Of a DNA stretch of 64,000 bases, positions 52,837-62,700 are shown piece by piece. Position 1 is the first letter of the stretch; the number at the start of each line of letters is the position of its first letter. Under the pieces are notes generated by a model. That model made no database searches. It saw only the letters and a program-made list of their open reading frames with translations, and was not told the DNA's origin. Source of the DNA: CALGFI01 sp963786805 (GTDB lineage Bacteria; Actinomycetota; UBA4738; HRBIN12); assembly GCA_963786805.1 (NCBI GenBank), contig CAWBAK010000004.1, positions 434,001 to 498,000 of the forward strand, in the 5' to 3' direction. A program made the translations under genes and the position numbers.

Positions 52837-54222
52837 TCAGGGCTCGGCCAGCATCTCCAACGCGAGGCCGTCGAGGATGTCGGTCTCCGAGACCAACGCG
52901 TCTTCGAACGCGAACCGCCCCATGACCTCGACGAGGATCACCGTGCCGGCCACGATCACGTCGGCGCGCCCCGGGGCCATCACCGGCAGCGCGGCGCGCT
53001 CGGCCGTCGTCATCCCGGCGAGCCGGAGCAGGACGTCTTCGGCGGCACTCCGGGCGAGTTTCGTTCGGTGGATGGCTTCGGGGTCGTCGTGCGGCAGACC
53101 GAGGGCGATGGCCTGCACCGTCGTGGACGTGCCGGCCACGGCGACGAGCGTCCGGGCATCGCCGACCGGAACGGCGCGTGCCACCTCGTCGAGCCGCTCC
53201 CGGACGAACGATCGCATCGCATCGACCTCGCCGCCGGTGGGCGGATCGTGAGGATCGAACCGCTCCGTCAGCCGCACGCTTCCCATCTGCACGGAGATCG
53301 CCGCATGCGGCGCGTCCGTCCCGACGACGAACTCGGTCGACCCGCCACCGATGTCGAGGACCAGGAACGGGCCGGGAGCGTCGAGTCCTCGCGTCCCGCC
53401 GAGGAAGGACATCGCCGCCTCCTCCTCGCCGCTGAGGACCTCGAGCTCGGAACCGGCGTGCTCGAGCACGGCCCGCGCGAGGTCGTCGCGGTTCGAGGCG
53501 TCCCGCACCGCGGCCGTCGCCGCGACGCGGATGCGTTCGGCGTGGAGGGCTCGGGCGCGCCGGCAGTATCGCGCGAGAACGCCGACCGTCCGTTCGAGCG
53601 CCTCGGGCGCGATCGTCCCGGTTCGATCGACCCCCTCGCCCAGCCGCGTGATGACCATGTCGCGCGCGAGCTCTCGGAACCCGCCGTCGTCCTCGGGCTC
53701 GGCGACGAGCAGGCGGATCGAGTTCGTCCCCTGATCGATCGCGGCCACGCGGCCGGCGCGTTCGTCGTGGACCGGCTCGATCCGCTCGGCGGTCCATCTC
53801 CCCACCGGGTCGTCGCCGCCGGCGACGTGATTCGCGTAGTGCGCGTGCAGACATTTCACGCCGGTCCGCGTCCCGCCGACCCCACCGAAAGCCTCCGCCC
53901 CCGGGTGGCGTCGTGCGCGCTCGTTCGCGTACTCGTCATGCGCGCGCTCGATCGCGGCGGAGAGCTCGGGCTCCTCGGTGAGCCGTTCGTTGAGGCGCGC
54001 GATCCATCCCTCGGACTCCAGACGCGAGACGGCTTTCGATGCGGCCGGACAGGTCAGCCAGAAGAGCGTCGGGAAGGGCTTCCCGTCGGCGCCGTAGGGC
54101 TCGTTGCGGATCACGAGCGGATGGCCGTCGGGACAGCGCGCGACGACGGTGAACGGCGTGGTGGGCTCGCGGCCGAGCTGGTCCGCAACGGTGGTGAGGT
54201 CGCTGCCCCGGAGCTCGCCCAC
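52837..54222 (-). CDS. Fusion of DUF501 with Ppx/GppA exopolyphosphatase
   Basis: 461 residues in one open frame. Residues 1-140 are DUF501 (EPTTPFTVVARCPDGHPLVI, FPTLFWLTCP, GVKCLHAHYANHVAGGDDPVG). Residues from about 157 are a complete Ppx/GppA enzyme: AAIDQGTNSIRLLVAE (phosphate loop 1), FLVLDIGGGSTEFV (phosphate loop 2), and VAVAGTSTTVQAIAL. In most actinobacteria these are adjacent separate genes after eno and ftsB. It would hydrolyse polyphosphate or (p)ppGpp. The start GTG 54222 is nine bases after the S1 gene. Confidence 0.93.
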   Translation of the reverse strand: MGELRGSDLTTVADQLGREPTTPFTVVARCPDGHPLVIRNEPYGADGKPFPTLFWLTCPAASKAVSRLESEGWIARLNERLTEEPELSAAIERAHDEYANERARRHPGAEAFGGVGGTRTGVKCLHAHYANHVAGGDDPVGRWTAERIEPVHDERAGRVAAIDQGTNSIRLLVAEPEDDGGFRELARDMVITRLGEGVDRTGTIAPEALERTVGVLARYCRRARALHAERIRVAATAAVRDASNRDDLARAVLEHAGSELEVLSGEEEAAMSFLGGTRGLDAPGPFLVLDIGGGSTEFVVGTDAPHAAISVQMGSVRLTERFDPHDPPTGGEVDAMRSFVRERLDEVARAVPVGDARTLVAVAGTSTTVQAIALGLPHDDPEAIHRTKLARSAAEDVLLRLAGMTTAERAALPVMAPGRADVIVAGTVILVEVMGRFAFEDALVSETDILDGLALEMLAEP

Positions 54223-54230
54223 GGGGGGCG

Positions 54231-54593
54231 TTACTTGCGCTTGTGCTCGACGGAGCGCTTGAAGTCCACCTGGCGCTCCTCGCTCTGGCGCATGAACTTC
54301 TTCAGGCGCGCCTCGAAGTCGGGGTCGCTGCCGCGCCGAGCGCGAGGAGGCGCGGGGTCCTGCAGGGCCTTGATCGAGAGGTCGATCTTGCCGTCCTCTT
54401 TGATGGCGATGACCTTCGCCTGGACGACGTCGGTCTCCCGCAGGTGCTCGTGGACGTCCTTGACGTAGTTCCGATCGATCTCGGAGATGTGGACGAGCCC
54501 CATCTTTCCACCCTCCAGGGTCAGGAAGGCCCCGTAGGGAGTGATGCGCGAGACGGTCCCGTCGACGACCGCCCCGACCTCGAGCTCTGCCAG
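54231..54593 (-). CDS. S1 RNA-binding domain protein
   Basis: About 120 residues with one S1 domain: LEVGAVVDGTVSRITPYGAFLTLEGGKMGLVHISEI, HLRETDVVQAKVIAIKEDGKIDLSIKAL, and a basic C-terminal tail (RLKKFMRQSEERQVDFKRS). Related to the YugI/general stress 13 type. No ATG or GTG is in frame near the domain; CTG 54593 directly after AGGAGGAG is the likely start. A promoter (54648-54677) and a hairpin lie just upstream. Confidence 0.82.
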   Translation of the reverse strand: MAELEVGAVVDGTVSRITPYGAFLTLEGGKMGLVHISEIDRNYVKDVHEHLRETDVVQAKVIAIKEDGKIDLSIKALQDPAPPRARRGSDPDFEARLKKFMRQSEERQVDFKRSVEHKRK

Positions 54594-54625
54594 CGTCTCC
54601 TCCTCACGTGGTTCGCGGTTCCGCC

Positions 54626-54644
54626 CCGGCGCATCGCCGGGGTC
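54626..54644 (-). promoter_or_regulatory. Hairpin at the 5' end of the S1-gene transcript
   Basis: CCCCGGC and GCCGGGG form a perfect 7-bp stem with a 5-base loop between the predicted transcription start (near 54641) and the start codon. Such a stem at the 5' end can stabilise the mRNA or allow autoregulation by the RNA-binding product. Confidence 0.4.
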
Positions 54645-54647
54645 GCC

Positions 54648-54677
54648 ACTATCCCATCGGCCCTTTTTCGGCGTCAA
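54648..54677 (-). promoter_or_regulatory. Sigma-70-type promoter for the S1 and DUF501-Ppx genes
   Basis: On the minus strand TTGACG (54677-54672) and GATAGT (54653-54648) are 18 bases apart. It lies between ftsB and the S1 gene and would drive S1, DUF501-Ppx and perhaps the cyclophilin gene independently of eno. Confidence 0.5.
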
Positions 54678-54738
54678 CAAAACGGGCGGGCCCGGTCCAG
54701 TCGAGGGGGCGCGCTCGGCTCGATCGAGGGAGCCGAGC

Positions 54739-55104
54739 TCAGCAGTCGGAGCCCGCAGGCCCGGAACCGGGCAGGACCAGGGCCGTCTCGCCCGGGCCCA
54801 CCATCCCCAGGCAGGCACGGGCCAGGCGTTCGATCTCGGCCGGGTCGTGCAGGCGCGAGATCTCCAGACGGAGCTCGTCGTTCTGGGCCTCGAGCTCGAC
54901 CGCGTTGCGCTCCAGCTCGGCGATCTGCCCCCGTTGGTCGAGGAACGCCCGCGCGGGCACGAGGGAGAGCATCCCGAGCAGCGTGACGACGACCAGCAGC
55001 GCGGCCGCGCGGCCCGTGAGCCTCGGCCGGTCGCGCGGGATCGTCCGAGCTCTCGCAGCGGCCTGCGGCAGCTCACGCGCTCTCCCGGAGGACGACGCTC
55101 GCAC
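54739..55104 (-). CDS. Septum formation initiator FtsB/DivIC
   Basis: 121 residues. A short basic cytoplasmic part, one transmembrane helix (GRAAALLVVVTLLGMLSLV) and a coiled coil (QIAELERNAVELEAQNDELRLEISRL), then the FtsB-like box DPAEIERLARACLGMVGPGETALVLP. It bridges FtsL and FtsQ in the divisome. GTG 55104 overlaps the end of eno by 32 bases; a start further in cannot be excluded. Confidence 0.88.
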   Translation of the reverse strand: MRASSSGRARELPQAAARARTIPRDRPRLTGRAAALLVVVTLLGMLSLVPARAFLDQRGQIAELERNAVELEAQNDELRLEISRLHDPAEIERLARACLGMVGPGETALVLPGSGPAGSDC

Positions 55105-56353
55105 CCGCGTATCGAGCCGTGTCGCCGAGCTCCTCCTCGATGCGCAGGAGGCGGTTGTACTTCGCGGTGCGCTCGCCGCGCGTCGGCGCGCCCGACTTGA
55201 TCTGGCCTGCGTTGGTGGCGACCACGAGGTCGGCGATGGTGGTGTCCTCCGTCTCGCCCGAACGGTGGCTCACCATCACGCCGTAGCCGTTCTTGTCGGC
55301 GAGCTCGATCGTGTCGAGCGTCTCGGTGAGCGAGCCGATCTGGTTCACCTTGACGAGGATCGCGGTCGCGACGCCCTCGGCGATCCCTCGCGCGAGGCGC
55401 TGCGGGTTCGTCACGAACAGGTCGTCGCCGACGATCTGCACGCGCCGGCCGAGCTCCTCCGTCAGCTTCGCCCACCCCTCCCAGTCGTCCTCGGCGAGGG
55501 GGTCCTCGAGCGAGACGATCGGGAAGCCGTCGACGAGCTCCCGCCAGAACGCGATCAGGTCGGCGGAGGATCGCTCTTTGCCCTCGAGGTGGTACGCGCC
55601 GTCGCGGAAGATCTCGGAACACGCGGGGTCCATCGCGAGCGCGACCTCGCCGCCGACCTCCAGCCCGACCGTCTCGATCGCTCGCGTCATCAGCTCGAGC
55701 GCCTCGTGCGCCGTCGCGACCTCGGGCGCGAACCCGCCCTCGTCGCCGACGCCCGTCGACAGGCCTTTGTCCTTCAGGATCGTCCGCAGGGCGTGATAGA
55801 TCTCGGCGCACCAGCGGACCGCTTCGCCGTACGAGGCCGCACCGACCGGCGCGAGCATGAACTCCTGCAGCTCGAGCTCGTTGTCGGCGTGCGCGCCGCC
55901 GTTGATCACGTTCATGAACGGCACCGGAAGGACGTGGGCGTTCGGCCCGCCGAGGTAGCGGTACAGCGGTAGGCCGAGCGAATCGGCCGCCGCGTGCGCG
56001 ACCGCGAGCGAGACACCGAGGATGGCGTTCGCGCCGAGGTTCGACTTGTCGGGCGTGCCGTCGAGGTCGAGCAGGATGCGGTCGACGGCGCGCTGGTCGA
56101 GCGCCTCCTCTCCCACGAGCACCGGACCGATCACCTCGACGACGTTGCCGACGGCCTTGCGGACGCCCTTGCCGCCGTAGCGAGACGGCTCGCCGTCGCG
56201 GAGCTCCACCGCCTCGTGCTCACCGGTCGAGGCCCCCGAGGGGACGGCCGCGCGGCCGAAGCCGTCGTCGTCGAGCAGGACGTCGACCTCCACGGTCGGG
56301 TTGCCCCGGGAATCGAGGATCTCGCGCGCGTGAACGCCGTCGATCACGGACAT
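55073..56353 (-). CDS. eno: Enolase
   Basis: Converts 2-phosphoglycerate to phosphoenolpyruvate in glycolysis. 426 residues, full length. HAREILDSRGNPTVEVDV at the start, substrate loop PSGASTGEHEA, catalytic Glu in NELELQEFM, metal-binding Asp/Glu in ALAMDPACSE, VSLEDPL and IVGDDLFVT, catalytic Lys in ILVKVNQIGS, and the enolase signature MVSHRSGETEDTTIADL. ATG 56353 has TACAAT ending seven bases upstream. Confidence 0.98.
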   Translation of the reverse strand: MSVIDGVHAREILDSRGNPTVEVDVLLDDDGFGRAAVPSGASTGEHEAVELRDGEPSRYGGKGVRKAVGNVVEVIGPVLVGEEALDQRAVDRILLDLDGTPDKSNLGANAILGVSLAVAHAAADSLGLPLYRYLGGPNAHVLPVPFMNVINGGAHADNELELQEFMLAPVGAASYGEAVRWCAEIYHALRTILKDKGLSTGVGDEGGFAPEVATAHEALELMTRAIETVGLEVGGEVALAMDPACSEIFRDGAYHLEGKERSSADLIAFWRELVDGFPIVSLEDPLAEDDWEGWAKLTEELGRRVQIVGDDLFVTNPQRLARGIAEGVATAILVKVNQIGSLTETLDTIELADKNGYGVMVSHRSGETEDTTIADLVVATNAGQIKSGAPTRGERTAKYNRLLRIEEELGDTARYAGASVVLRESA

Positions 56354-56425
56354 GAGGGCGATTGTAGTGCCGGGTCGAGGGCCGAACGTGAATCTCGGCG
56401 AACGGTCGGCGAGTAGGCTCGCCGC

Positions 56426-57079
56426 GTGGACGAGGACGAGCACTGCTGCTTCGACGACTGGGTGGAACGCTGGTCCGAGGAGGCGAGGCGCCGCCCCACG
56501 GCGGCAAAGGTCACCGTCTCCCTGCTCGACGCGCTCGAGCGGGCCGGGCTCCGCGAACGCAGCGTGCTCGATCTCGGCTGCGGGATCGGGGACCTGGCGA
56601 TCGAGACCGTGCGCCACGGCGCGGCGAGCGCGCGCGGTTTCGACCTGTCGCCGAAGGCGATCGAGGAGGCGCGGCGGCTGGCCGCGGAGCGCGGCGTGGG
56701 CGATCGAACGACGTTCGAGGTCGGCGACGCGGCCGAGCTCGACCTCCCGAGCGCCGACGTCGTCGTCTTGAACCGTGTCTTCTGTTGTTATCCGGACGTG
56801 AACGCGCTCCTCGAGCGATCGCTCGCGGCCGCGGGCTCGGTGTACGGATTCACGATCCCCAGATCGAATGGGCTGGTCGGCGCCTTCGGCCGCACCATGG
56901 TCGCCGTGTCGAACGCGTGGTTCCGGCTTCGGCGGACGAAGTACGCCGGATTCCGGACCTTCGTCCACGACGTCGACCGGATCGATACGCGCGTGCGTGC
57001 GGCCGGATTCGTGCCGGTCCGTCGAGAGACCAAGCGTTTCGTCTGGGACCTTGCCGTCTACGCGCGGCCGGCCGCCTAG
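56426..57079 (+). CDS. SAM-dependent methyltransferase
   Basis: 217 residues from GTG 56426 (TAGGCT six bases upstream). Class I Rossmann methyltransferase: motif I VLDLGCGIGDLAI, acidic loop FDLSPKAIEEARRL, motif II VGDAAELDLPSADVVVLNRV. It resembles Mg-protoporphyrin O-methyltransferase-like or general small-molecule types; the substrate is unknown. Its stop shares a CTAG with the stop of the convergent acetyltransferase gene. Confidence 0.88.
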   Translation: MDEDEHCCFDDWVERWSEEARRRPTAAKVTVSLLDALERAGLRERSVLDLGCGIGDLAIETVRHGAASARGFDLSPKAIEEARRLAAERGVGDRTTFEVGDAAELDLPSADVVVLNRVFCCYPDVNALLERSLAAAGSVYGFTIPRSNGLVGAFGRTMVAVSNAWFRLRRTKYAGFRTFVHDVDRIDTRVRAAGFVPVRRETKRFVWDLAVYARPAA

Positions 57080-57855
57080 CTCGGCGTACGCACGAACGAC
57101 CAGAACCGACTCACCGGGTCGAACCCGAGTCGCGCGTAGAGATCCTTCGGCCAGTCGGCGTCGTCGGCGATGAGGAACACGACGTTGCAGCCGCGCGCTC
57201 GGGCCGCGGCGGCGGCGGCGAGGACGACGGCGCTCCCGAGTCCGCGACTTCGGAACTCCTCGATCGTGTTCACGTCCTCGACCTGTGCGACGTCACCCAG
57301 AACGTAGAGCTCGCAGACGCTCGCCGGTTGCCCGCCGACGTCGGCCACGAAGAATCGGGCCCCGGCCTCACGCTCGTACACGGCGCGGATGTCGGTGAGC
57401 TGCTTCACGGCCTCCTCGCTGTCGGCGTACGGCTGGCGTCGAAGGACCAGCTCGAGGAACGGTCGAGCCTCGGCGAAGTCCTGCTCCGAAACCAGGACCG
57501 GTGGCCGGCGCTCGGGCTCGCGGACCTGCGCCATGATCAGCAACCGCTCGGCCGACCACCCGAGGTCGAGGAACGCCGCGGCGAGGCGGCTGCCGTGCAG
57601 GTCGTCGTCGACGTAGAGCTTGCGATGCGCCAGGCCGTGCTCCCCCAACGCGCGATCCGCGTCGGCGGCGAGCGTGTCCGCATCGACCCCTCGGAGCGGC
57701 CGGTCGACCCACACGAAGTTGGAGTCGTAGCGCAGCGGGAAGTCCAGATTCAGGAAGGCGGTTCCGAACGAGGTCGGCTCGGTCACGGTCGAGCAGCGAA
57801 GCTCCAGCTCGCGCTCGAAGTCGCGGATCCGCGTCGCGAGGTCGGCCGAGCTCAT
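57076..57855 (-). CDS. GNAT family N-acetyltransferase
   Basis: 259 residues. The C-terminal GNAT domain has the acetyl-CoA-binding loop EFRSRGLGSAVVLAAAAAAR and GFDPVSRFWSFVR at the end; the N-terminal half is a second, degenerate GNAT-like module (LRYDSNFVWVDRP, RLLIMAQVREPE). Its ATG overlaps the mazG stop by four bases (ATGA). The acetyl acceptor is unknown. Confidence 0.88.
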   Translation of the reverse strand: MSSADLATRIRDFERELELRCSTVTEPTSFGTAFLNLDFPLRYDSNFVWVDRPLRGVDADTLAADADRALGEHGLAHRKLYVDDDLHGSRLAAAFLDLGWSAERLLIMAQVREPERRPPVLVSEQDFAEARPFLELVLRRQPYADSEEAVKQLTDIRAVYEREAGARFFVADVGGQPASVCELYVLGDVAQVEDVNTIEEFRSRGLGSAVVLAAAAAARARGCNVVFLIADDADWPKDLYARLGFDPVSRFWSFVRTPS

Positions 57856-58667
57856 CGAGCCTGACGGAACAACGCGCGGATCTCGGTCTCGGCGAGATCC
57901 TCGAGCGACTCGCCGCGTTCGCGAAGGAGTTCGTTGAACCGCTCGTAGCGCGCGGCGAACCCACGTGTCGTCCGCCGCAACGCGCTCTCTGCGTCGACGC
58001 CGAGCTTGCGCGCGACCGCGACCGTCGCGAACAGCACGTCGCCGATCTCCTCCTCCGCGTTGTCGGCGTCCGTGTGCGCCTCCAGCTCGCCGACCTCTTC
58101 CTTGAGCGCCTCGAGCGCGGAGTCCACCGAGCGCCACTCGAACCCCCAGCCGCCGGCGCGTCGTTGCACCTTCCCCGCGCGCGCGAGCGCGGGCAGCGAC
58201 TCGGGGATGTCGTCCTCGAGCGGCTTCTCCCCCTTCTCGTCGGCCTTGATGCGCTCCCAGTTGACGAGCACCTCGTCCGCACCGGAGACCTCGACGTCAC
58301 CGAACACGTGCGGGTGCCGGCGGATCAGCTTCCGCACGATGCCCTCGGCGACGTCGTCGACGTCCCAGGCGCCGTCGTCGGCCGCCATCTGCGCGTGGAA
58401 CACGACCTGGAGCAGCACGTCGCCGAGCTCCTCGCGGAGCAGATCCCGGTCGTCGGCGTCGATCGCCTCGAGCGTCTCGTGCGTCTCTTCGAGGAGGTGC
58501 CGCGCGAGCGAACGGTGCGTCTGCTCGAGGTCCCATGGGCAGCCCCCAGGCCCGCGGAGGCGCGCCATCACGCGGACGAGATCGAGCAGCCGTTCACCCG
58601 CTCGCGAGGATGGGACGGGGCCTTCCGGAACGTGCGCGAGGACCGGGTCGACCGCTTCGTCCGTCAC
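57852..58667 (-). CDS. mazG: Nucleoside triphosphate pyrophosphohydrolase MazG
   Basis: 271 residues with two tandem MazG domains. First: MARLRGPGGCPWDLEQTHRSL, LLEETHETLEAID, LREELGDVLLQVVFHA with the EExxE and ExxD metal ligands; second: LKEEVGELEAH and EEEIGDVLFATVAVARKLG. It hydrolyses non-canonical NTPs. GTG 58667 overlaps the prsA-like stop by four bases (GTGA) and fixes the start. Confidence 0.94.
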   Translation of the reverse strand: MTDEAVDPVLAHVPEGPVPSSRAGERLLDLVRVMARLRGPGGCPWDLEQTHRSLARHLLEETHETLEAIDADDRDLLREELGDVLLQVVFHAQMAADDGAWDVDDVAEGIVRKLIRRHPHVFGDVEVSGADEVLVNWERIKADEKGEKPLEDDIPESLPALARAGKVQRRAGGWGFEWRSVDSALEALKEEVGELEAHTDADNAEEEIGDVLFATVAVARKLGVDAESALRRTTRGFAARYERFNELLRERGESLEDLAETEIRALFRQAR

Positions 58668-59683
58668 GGGACGGGCGAAGGCGGGATCGTCTGGGTGACG
58701 ACGCCGTCCTCGGTGCTCCGCACGGCGACGACCTCGCCGGTCGCGACGTCGAGGCGGCCGTACCGCGGGTTCACCTCGACGCTCACCGTCCCGTACTGCT
58801 CGTCCAACCAGGTCTGGAACACCTGCGCGCCCTGTTGTGCCGAGATCTGCTCGCGCACGTCGTCGAACGACGCCACGTCTCGCCTCGCGAGGTAGATGAC
58901 GTGGAACCCGAACGTGGTCTGCACGACGCCCGAGACGTCGCCGGGCTGCAACGCGAGCGAGGCCTCGACGAACGTGGGATCGAACTGCGTGCGGAACTGC
59001 TGCTCGGAGTAGGAGCCGAGACTCCCGCCAGAGGGAGCCGAACCGGTATCGACCGAGCGGGTGCGCGCGAGGCGCGCGAAGTTCTCCGGCGTCGCCTCGG
59101 CCGCCACGTCCTCGGCCGCCTTCTGCGTTTCGAGCAGGATGTGGGAGACCTCGACCGTCGTGAATTGCGGCTTTTCCTGCTCGTAGATCTCCATCAAGGC
59201 GGCATCGTCCAGCCGGTCGGCGACGATCGCCCCCTGGACCTCGCCGAACAAGAGGAGCCGCGCCGCCAGCAGCTGCAGGTCGTTGCGCGTGAGGCCTTCG
59301 CCGGACAGCTGAGCCTCGAGCGCATCCGCACCGCCGAGGTTGGTCTCGAGCTGCGCGATCGCGTCCGTCACGTCGGCGTCGGGAACGACGAGGTCGTTCG
59401 CCGCGGCGTACGCCTTCACGAACTCCTCCTGGATGTCGTTCGTGAGGGCGAACCGTGCGCACGCGGCATCCTGGGTCTCACCCTGAACGGGCGAGCCGCA
59501 CGGCGCGCCCGAAAGGCCCGCGAGGAAGCGGAACGCCGAGACGTCGGAGGCGAGCTGCTCGTGAGTGATCTGCGCGTCCCCGACGCTCGCCGCCGGGGCA
59601 CCCGATCCGGCGCACGCCGCGAGCGCCATCGGAACGACGGCGAGCACGGCGAACGTGCGCATACGCAGGCGGGAACGGATCAC
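58664..59683 (-). CDS. PrsA/SurA-like lipoprotein foldase (parvulin PPIase)
   Basis: 339 residues from GTG 59683 (TAGGAT six bases upstream). Lipoprotein signal FAVLAVVPMALAACAGSG; N-terminal SurA-N-like helical domain with ITHEQLASDVSAFRFLAG; parvulin rotamase domain VEVSHILLETQKAAEDVAAE, SVDTGSAPSGGSLGSYS, FGFHVIYLARRD. It aids folding of secreted proteins outside the membrane. Coupled to mazG. Confidence 0.93.
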   Translation of the reverse strand: MIRSRLRMRTFAVLAVVPMALAACAGSGAPAASVGDAQITHEQLASDVSAFRFLAGLSGAPCGSPVQGETQDAACARFALTNDIQEEFVKAYAAANDLVVPDADVTDAIAQLETNLGGADALEAQLSGEGLTRNDLQLLAARLLLFGEVQGAIVADRLDDAALMEIYEQEKPQFTTVEVSHILLETQKAAEDVAAEATPENFARLARTRSVDTGSAPSGGSLGSYSEQQFRTQFDPTFVEASLALQPGDVSGVVQTTFGFHVIYLARRDVASFDDVREQISAQQGAQVFQTWLDEQYGTVSVEVNPRYGRLDVATGEVVAVRSTEDGVVTQTIPPSPVP

Positions 59684-59705
59684 CCGGCCATCCTAGCAAC
59701 GGCCT

Positions 59706-62700
59706 CTAGATCCGCTCCGCCTTCGCAAGCGAAGGCGGAGCGGGGCCTACCGCTGCGCTACTTGAGGCCGATTCCAAACCCGTCGCTCGCCGGAGCGCGT
59801 CCTCGATCCAGCCGGGGAGGTCCGCGCCCGCGATGCGACCGGGCTCGAGGTTCAGCGTCCGCGTCGTCGGGTGGTACGTCGCCTCCGGCACGCGTTCCGT
59901 CAGATCGACCTCGAGCTCGGACGGCAGCTCGACGGACCTCACGCGCACCTGTTGCTTGTACGTCGAGATCTCGTCGATCCCCAGAACCCCGGCCGTCACG
60001 CGGAGTGAGGCGACGGCGAACAGCGTTTCGACCTCGGCGGGAAGCCGGCCGTAGCGGTCCACGGTCTCCGATCTCACGCGCTCGAGCACGTCGTGCGCTC
60101 CCGCCGTCGCGATCCGTCGGTACAGGTCGAGCCGGAGCGCCTCCTGCGCCACCCAGCCCGGCGGCACGAACGCCTTCACCGGCAGGTCGATCCGGATCTC
60201 CTTCTCTTCTGGCAACGGCTCGCCCTTCATCTCGGCCACCGACTCCTGCAGGAGGCGGGCGTACGTGTCGAACCCGACCGCGGCGATGTGACCGTGCTGC
60301 TCCGCGCCAAGGACGTTGCCCGCCCCCCGGATCTCGAGGTCGCGCAGCGCGATCTGGAACCCGCTGCCGAGCGCCTGGTGGCGGCTGATCGTCGTGAGCC
60401 GTTCGTGCGCTTCCTCGCTGAGCTCGCGCTGCGGCGGGAAGAAGAAATAGGAGAACGCGCGCTCGGGGCTCCGCCCGACACGCCCGCGGAGCTGGTACAT
60501 CTGCGCCAGGCCGAGCAGGTGCGACGAGTCGACGACGAGCGTGTTCGCGTTCGGCACGTCGAGACCGGACTCGATGATGACGGTGCAGACCAGCACGTCG
60601 GCGTCCCGATCCCAGAACCGCATCATCTGCTGCTCGAGCACCGACTCGTCCATCTGGCCGTGCGCGACGACGATGCGCGCCTCCGGCACCTGCTCCTGGA
60701 GCCACGCGACCTGACGGTCGATCGTCGCCACTCGGTTGTGGACCCAGAAGACCTGGCCCTCCCGCAGCAGCTCTCGCCGGACCGCGCCGAGCGCGAGGCC
60801 CTCGTCGTACTGGCCGACGTACGTGAGGACGGGCTGCCGGTCTTCCGGAGGCGTGTCGATCGTCGACATGTCGCGGATCCCGGTGAGCGCCATCTCCAAC
60901 GTGCGCGGGATCGGCGTGGCGGTCATCGTCAGCACGTCCACCTGCGCCCGGAGCCTCTTCAGCCGTTCCTTGTGCGCGACGCCGAAGCGCTGCTCTTCGT
61001 CGACGACGAGAAGACCGACGTCCTTGAAGCCGATGTCCCGGCTGAGGAGGCGGTGCGTTCCGATCACCACGTCGACCGCGCCCTTCTTCAAGTCCTCGAC
61101 GACGCGGTCCTGCTCTGCCTTGGAGACGAAGCGCGAGAGCATCGCGACCTTCACGGGGAAGGGCGCGAAGCGTTCGGAGAACGTGATGAAGTGCTGCTCG
61201 GCGAGCAGCGTCGTCGGCACGAGGACGGCAACCTGCTTGCCCTCCATCACGGCCTTGAACGCTGCGCGAACCGCGATCTCGGTCTTGCCGAACCCGACGT
61301 CGCCGCAGATCAACCGGTCCATCGGCTTGGGCCGCTCCATGTCGGCCTTCACCTCCTCGATCGCCGTGAGCTGATCGCCGGTCTCGGCGTGCGGGAAGGC
61401 GTCCTCGAGCTCGGCCTGCCACGGCGTGTCCGGCCCGAACGCGTGGCCTTCGACCGACATCCGGACCGAGTACAGACGCACGAGCTCGCCGGCCATGTCC
61501 TTCACCGCGCGCTTCACGCGCGTGGTCGCGCGAGCCCAGTCGCTCGTACCGAGACGCGACAGACGTGGCACGTCTCCGCCGACGTAGCGCGCGACCATCC
61601 CGACCTGGTCCGTCGGAACGCTGAGGCGATCGCCCTGCGCGTACTCGAGGACCATGTAGTCGCGTTCGGCGCCGGCGATCGCGCGGCGCTGGATCCCCAT
61701 GTACCGCGCAACGCCGTGGACGCGATGGACCGCGAACTCCCCGGTCTCGAGCTCCTCAGCCAGCGTGTCCTGCTTGCGCGAGGTGAACCTCGGCGCAGAG
61801 CGAGTGTGCCGCCTCGACCCGAACAGGTCCTCCTCGGTGGCGACCGCGACCTTGCCGGCGTCGAACACGAAACCGTTCGCGAGCTCGGCCTCGACCGCCT
61901 CGTCCACCGCGGTGCCGAGTACCTCCTTCGCCCGCTCGAGCGAGCCGTGCCCGCCGGCCGTGATCACGACCCGATAGCCGCGCTCGTGCAGGCCACCCGC
62001 GCGCTTCGCGAGCTCGGCCGGGTTGCCCTGCGCGGACCCCCAGTGCGTCAGGCCGAGGTCGATCCCCTCGGTGAACTCGCTCAGGTGCAGCTGCGGGCGG
62101 TCGCCGAGCGCCTCCTCCAGCGCGACGAGGGCGGGCGGTCCGGGCCACTCGCTCGCGTCGGCGAGCGCACGCCCCTCCTCGAACGCCTGCGCGGCACGGT
62201 CGCGCGTCCTCCGCGCCTGCGCGAGGACCGCCCACGAGCCCTTCGGCATCACCTGGGCGGGCGTGGGGAGCTCGTCGAAGAGCAGCGGAGCAAGCGACTC
62301 CATGCCCTCGACGTGCAACCCGTCGGCGACCCGCTGGAGCATGTCTCGGAACCGGTCCAGGTGCTTGGGCGCGAGCGCGGCCGCGCGCGCGCGGACCTCC
62401 TCGTCGACGATCAGCTCGCGGACCGGCGGAACATCGATCCGCTTGACCGGAGCGGTCGAGAGCTGCGAGGAGGGCGAGAACTCGCGGAGCGACTCGATCT
62501 CGTCGCCCCAGTATTCGAGACGAACCGGCCGGCGCGCCGTCCCGGGGAACACGTCGAGGACCCCGCCGCGGACGGCGAACTCGCCGCGGTGCTCGATCAC
62601 GTCGGTGCGGAGGTAGCCGAGGCCGACGAGGCGTTCGGCGAGGACGTCCGGCGGGAGCTCGTCGCCGGCGACGAGCTCGACGGGCGGCGCCGCGCCGAGC

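Noticed and set aside
57076..57079. Overlapping stop codons of the methyltransferase and acetyltransferase genes (CTAG)
   Set aside because: Convergent genes sharing CTAG is a simple compact arrangement with no further evidence of regulation.
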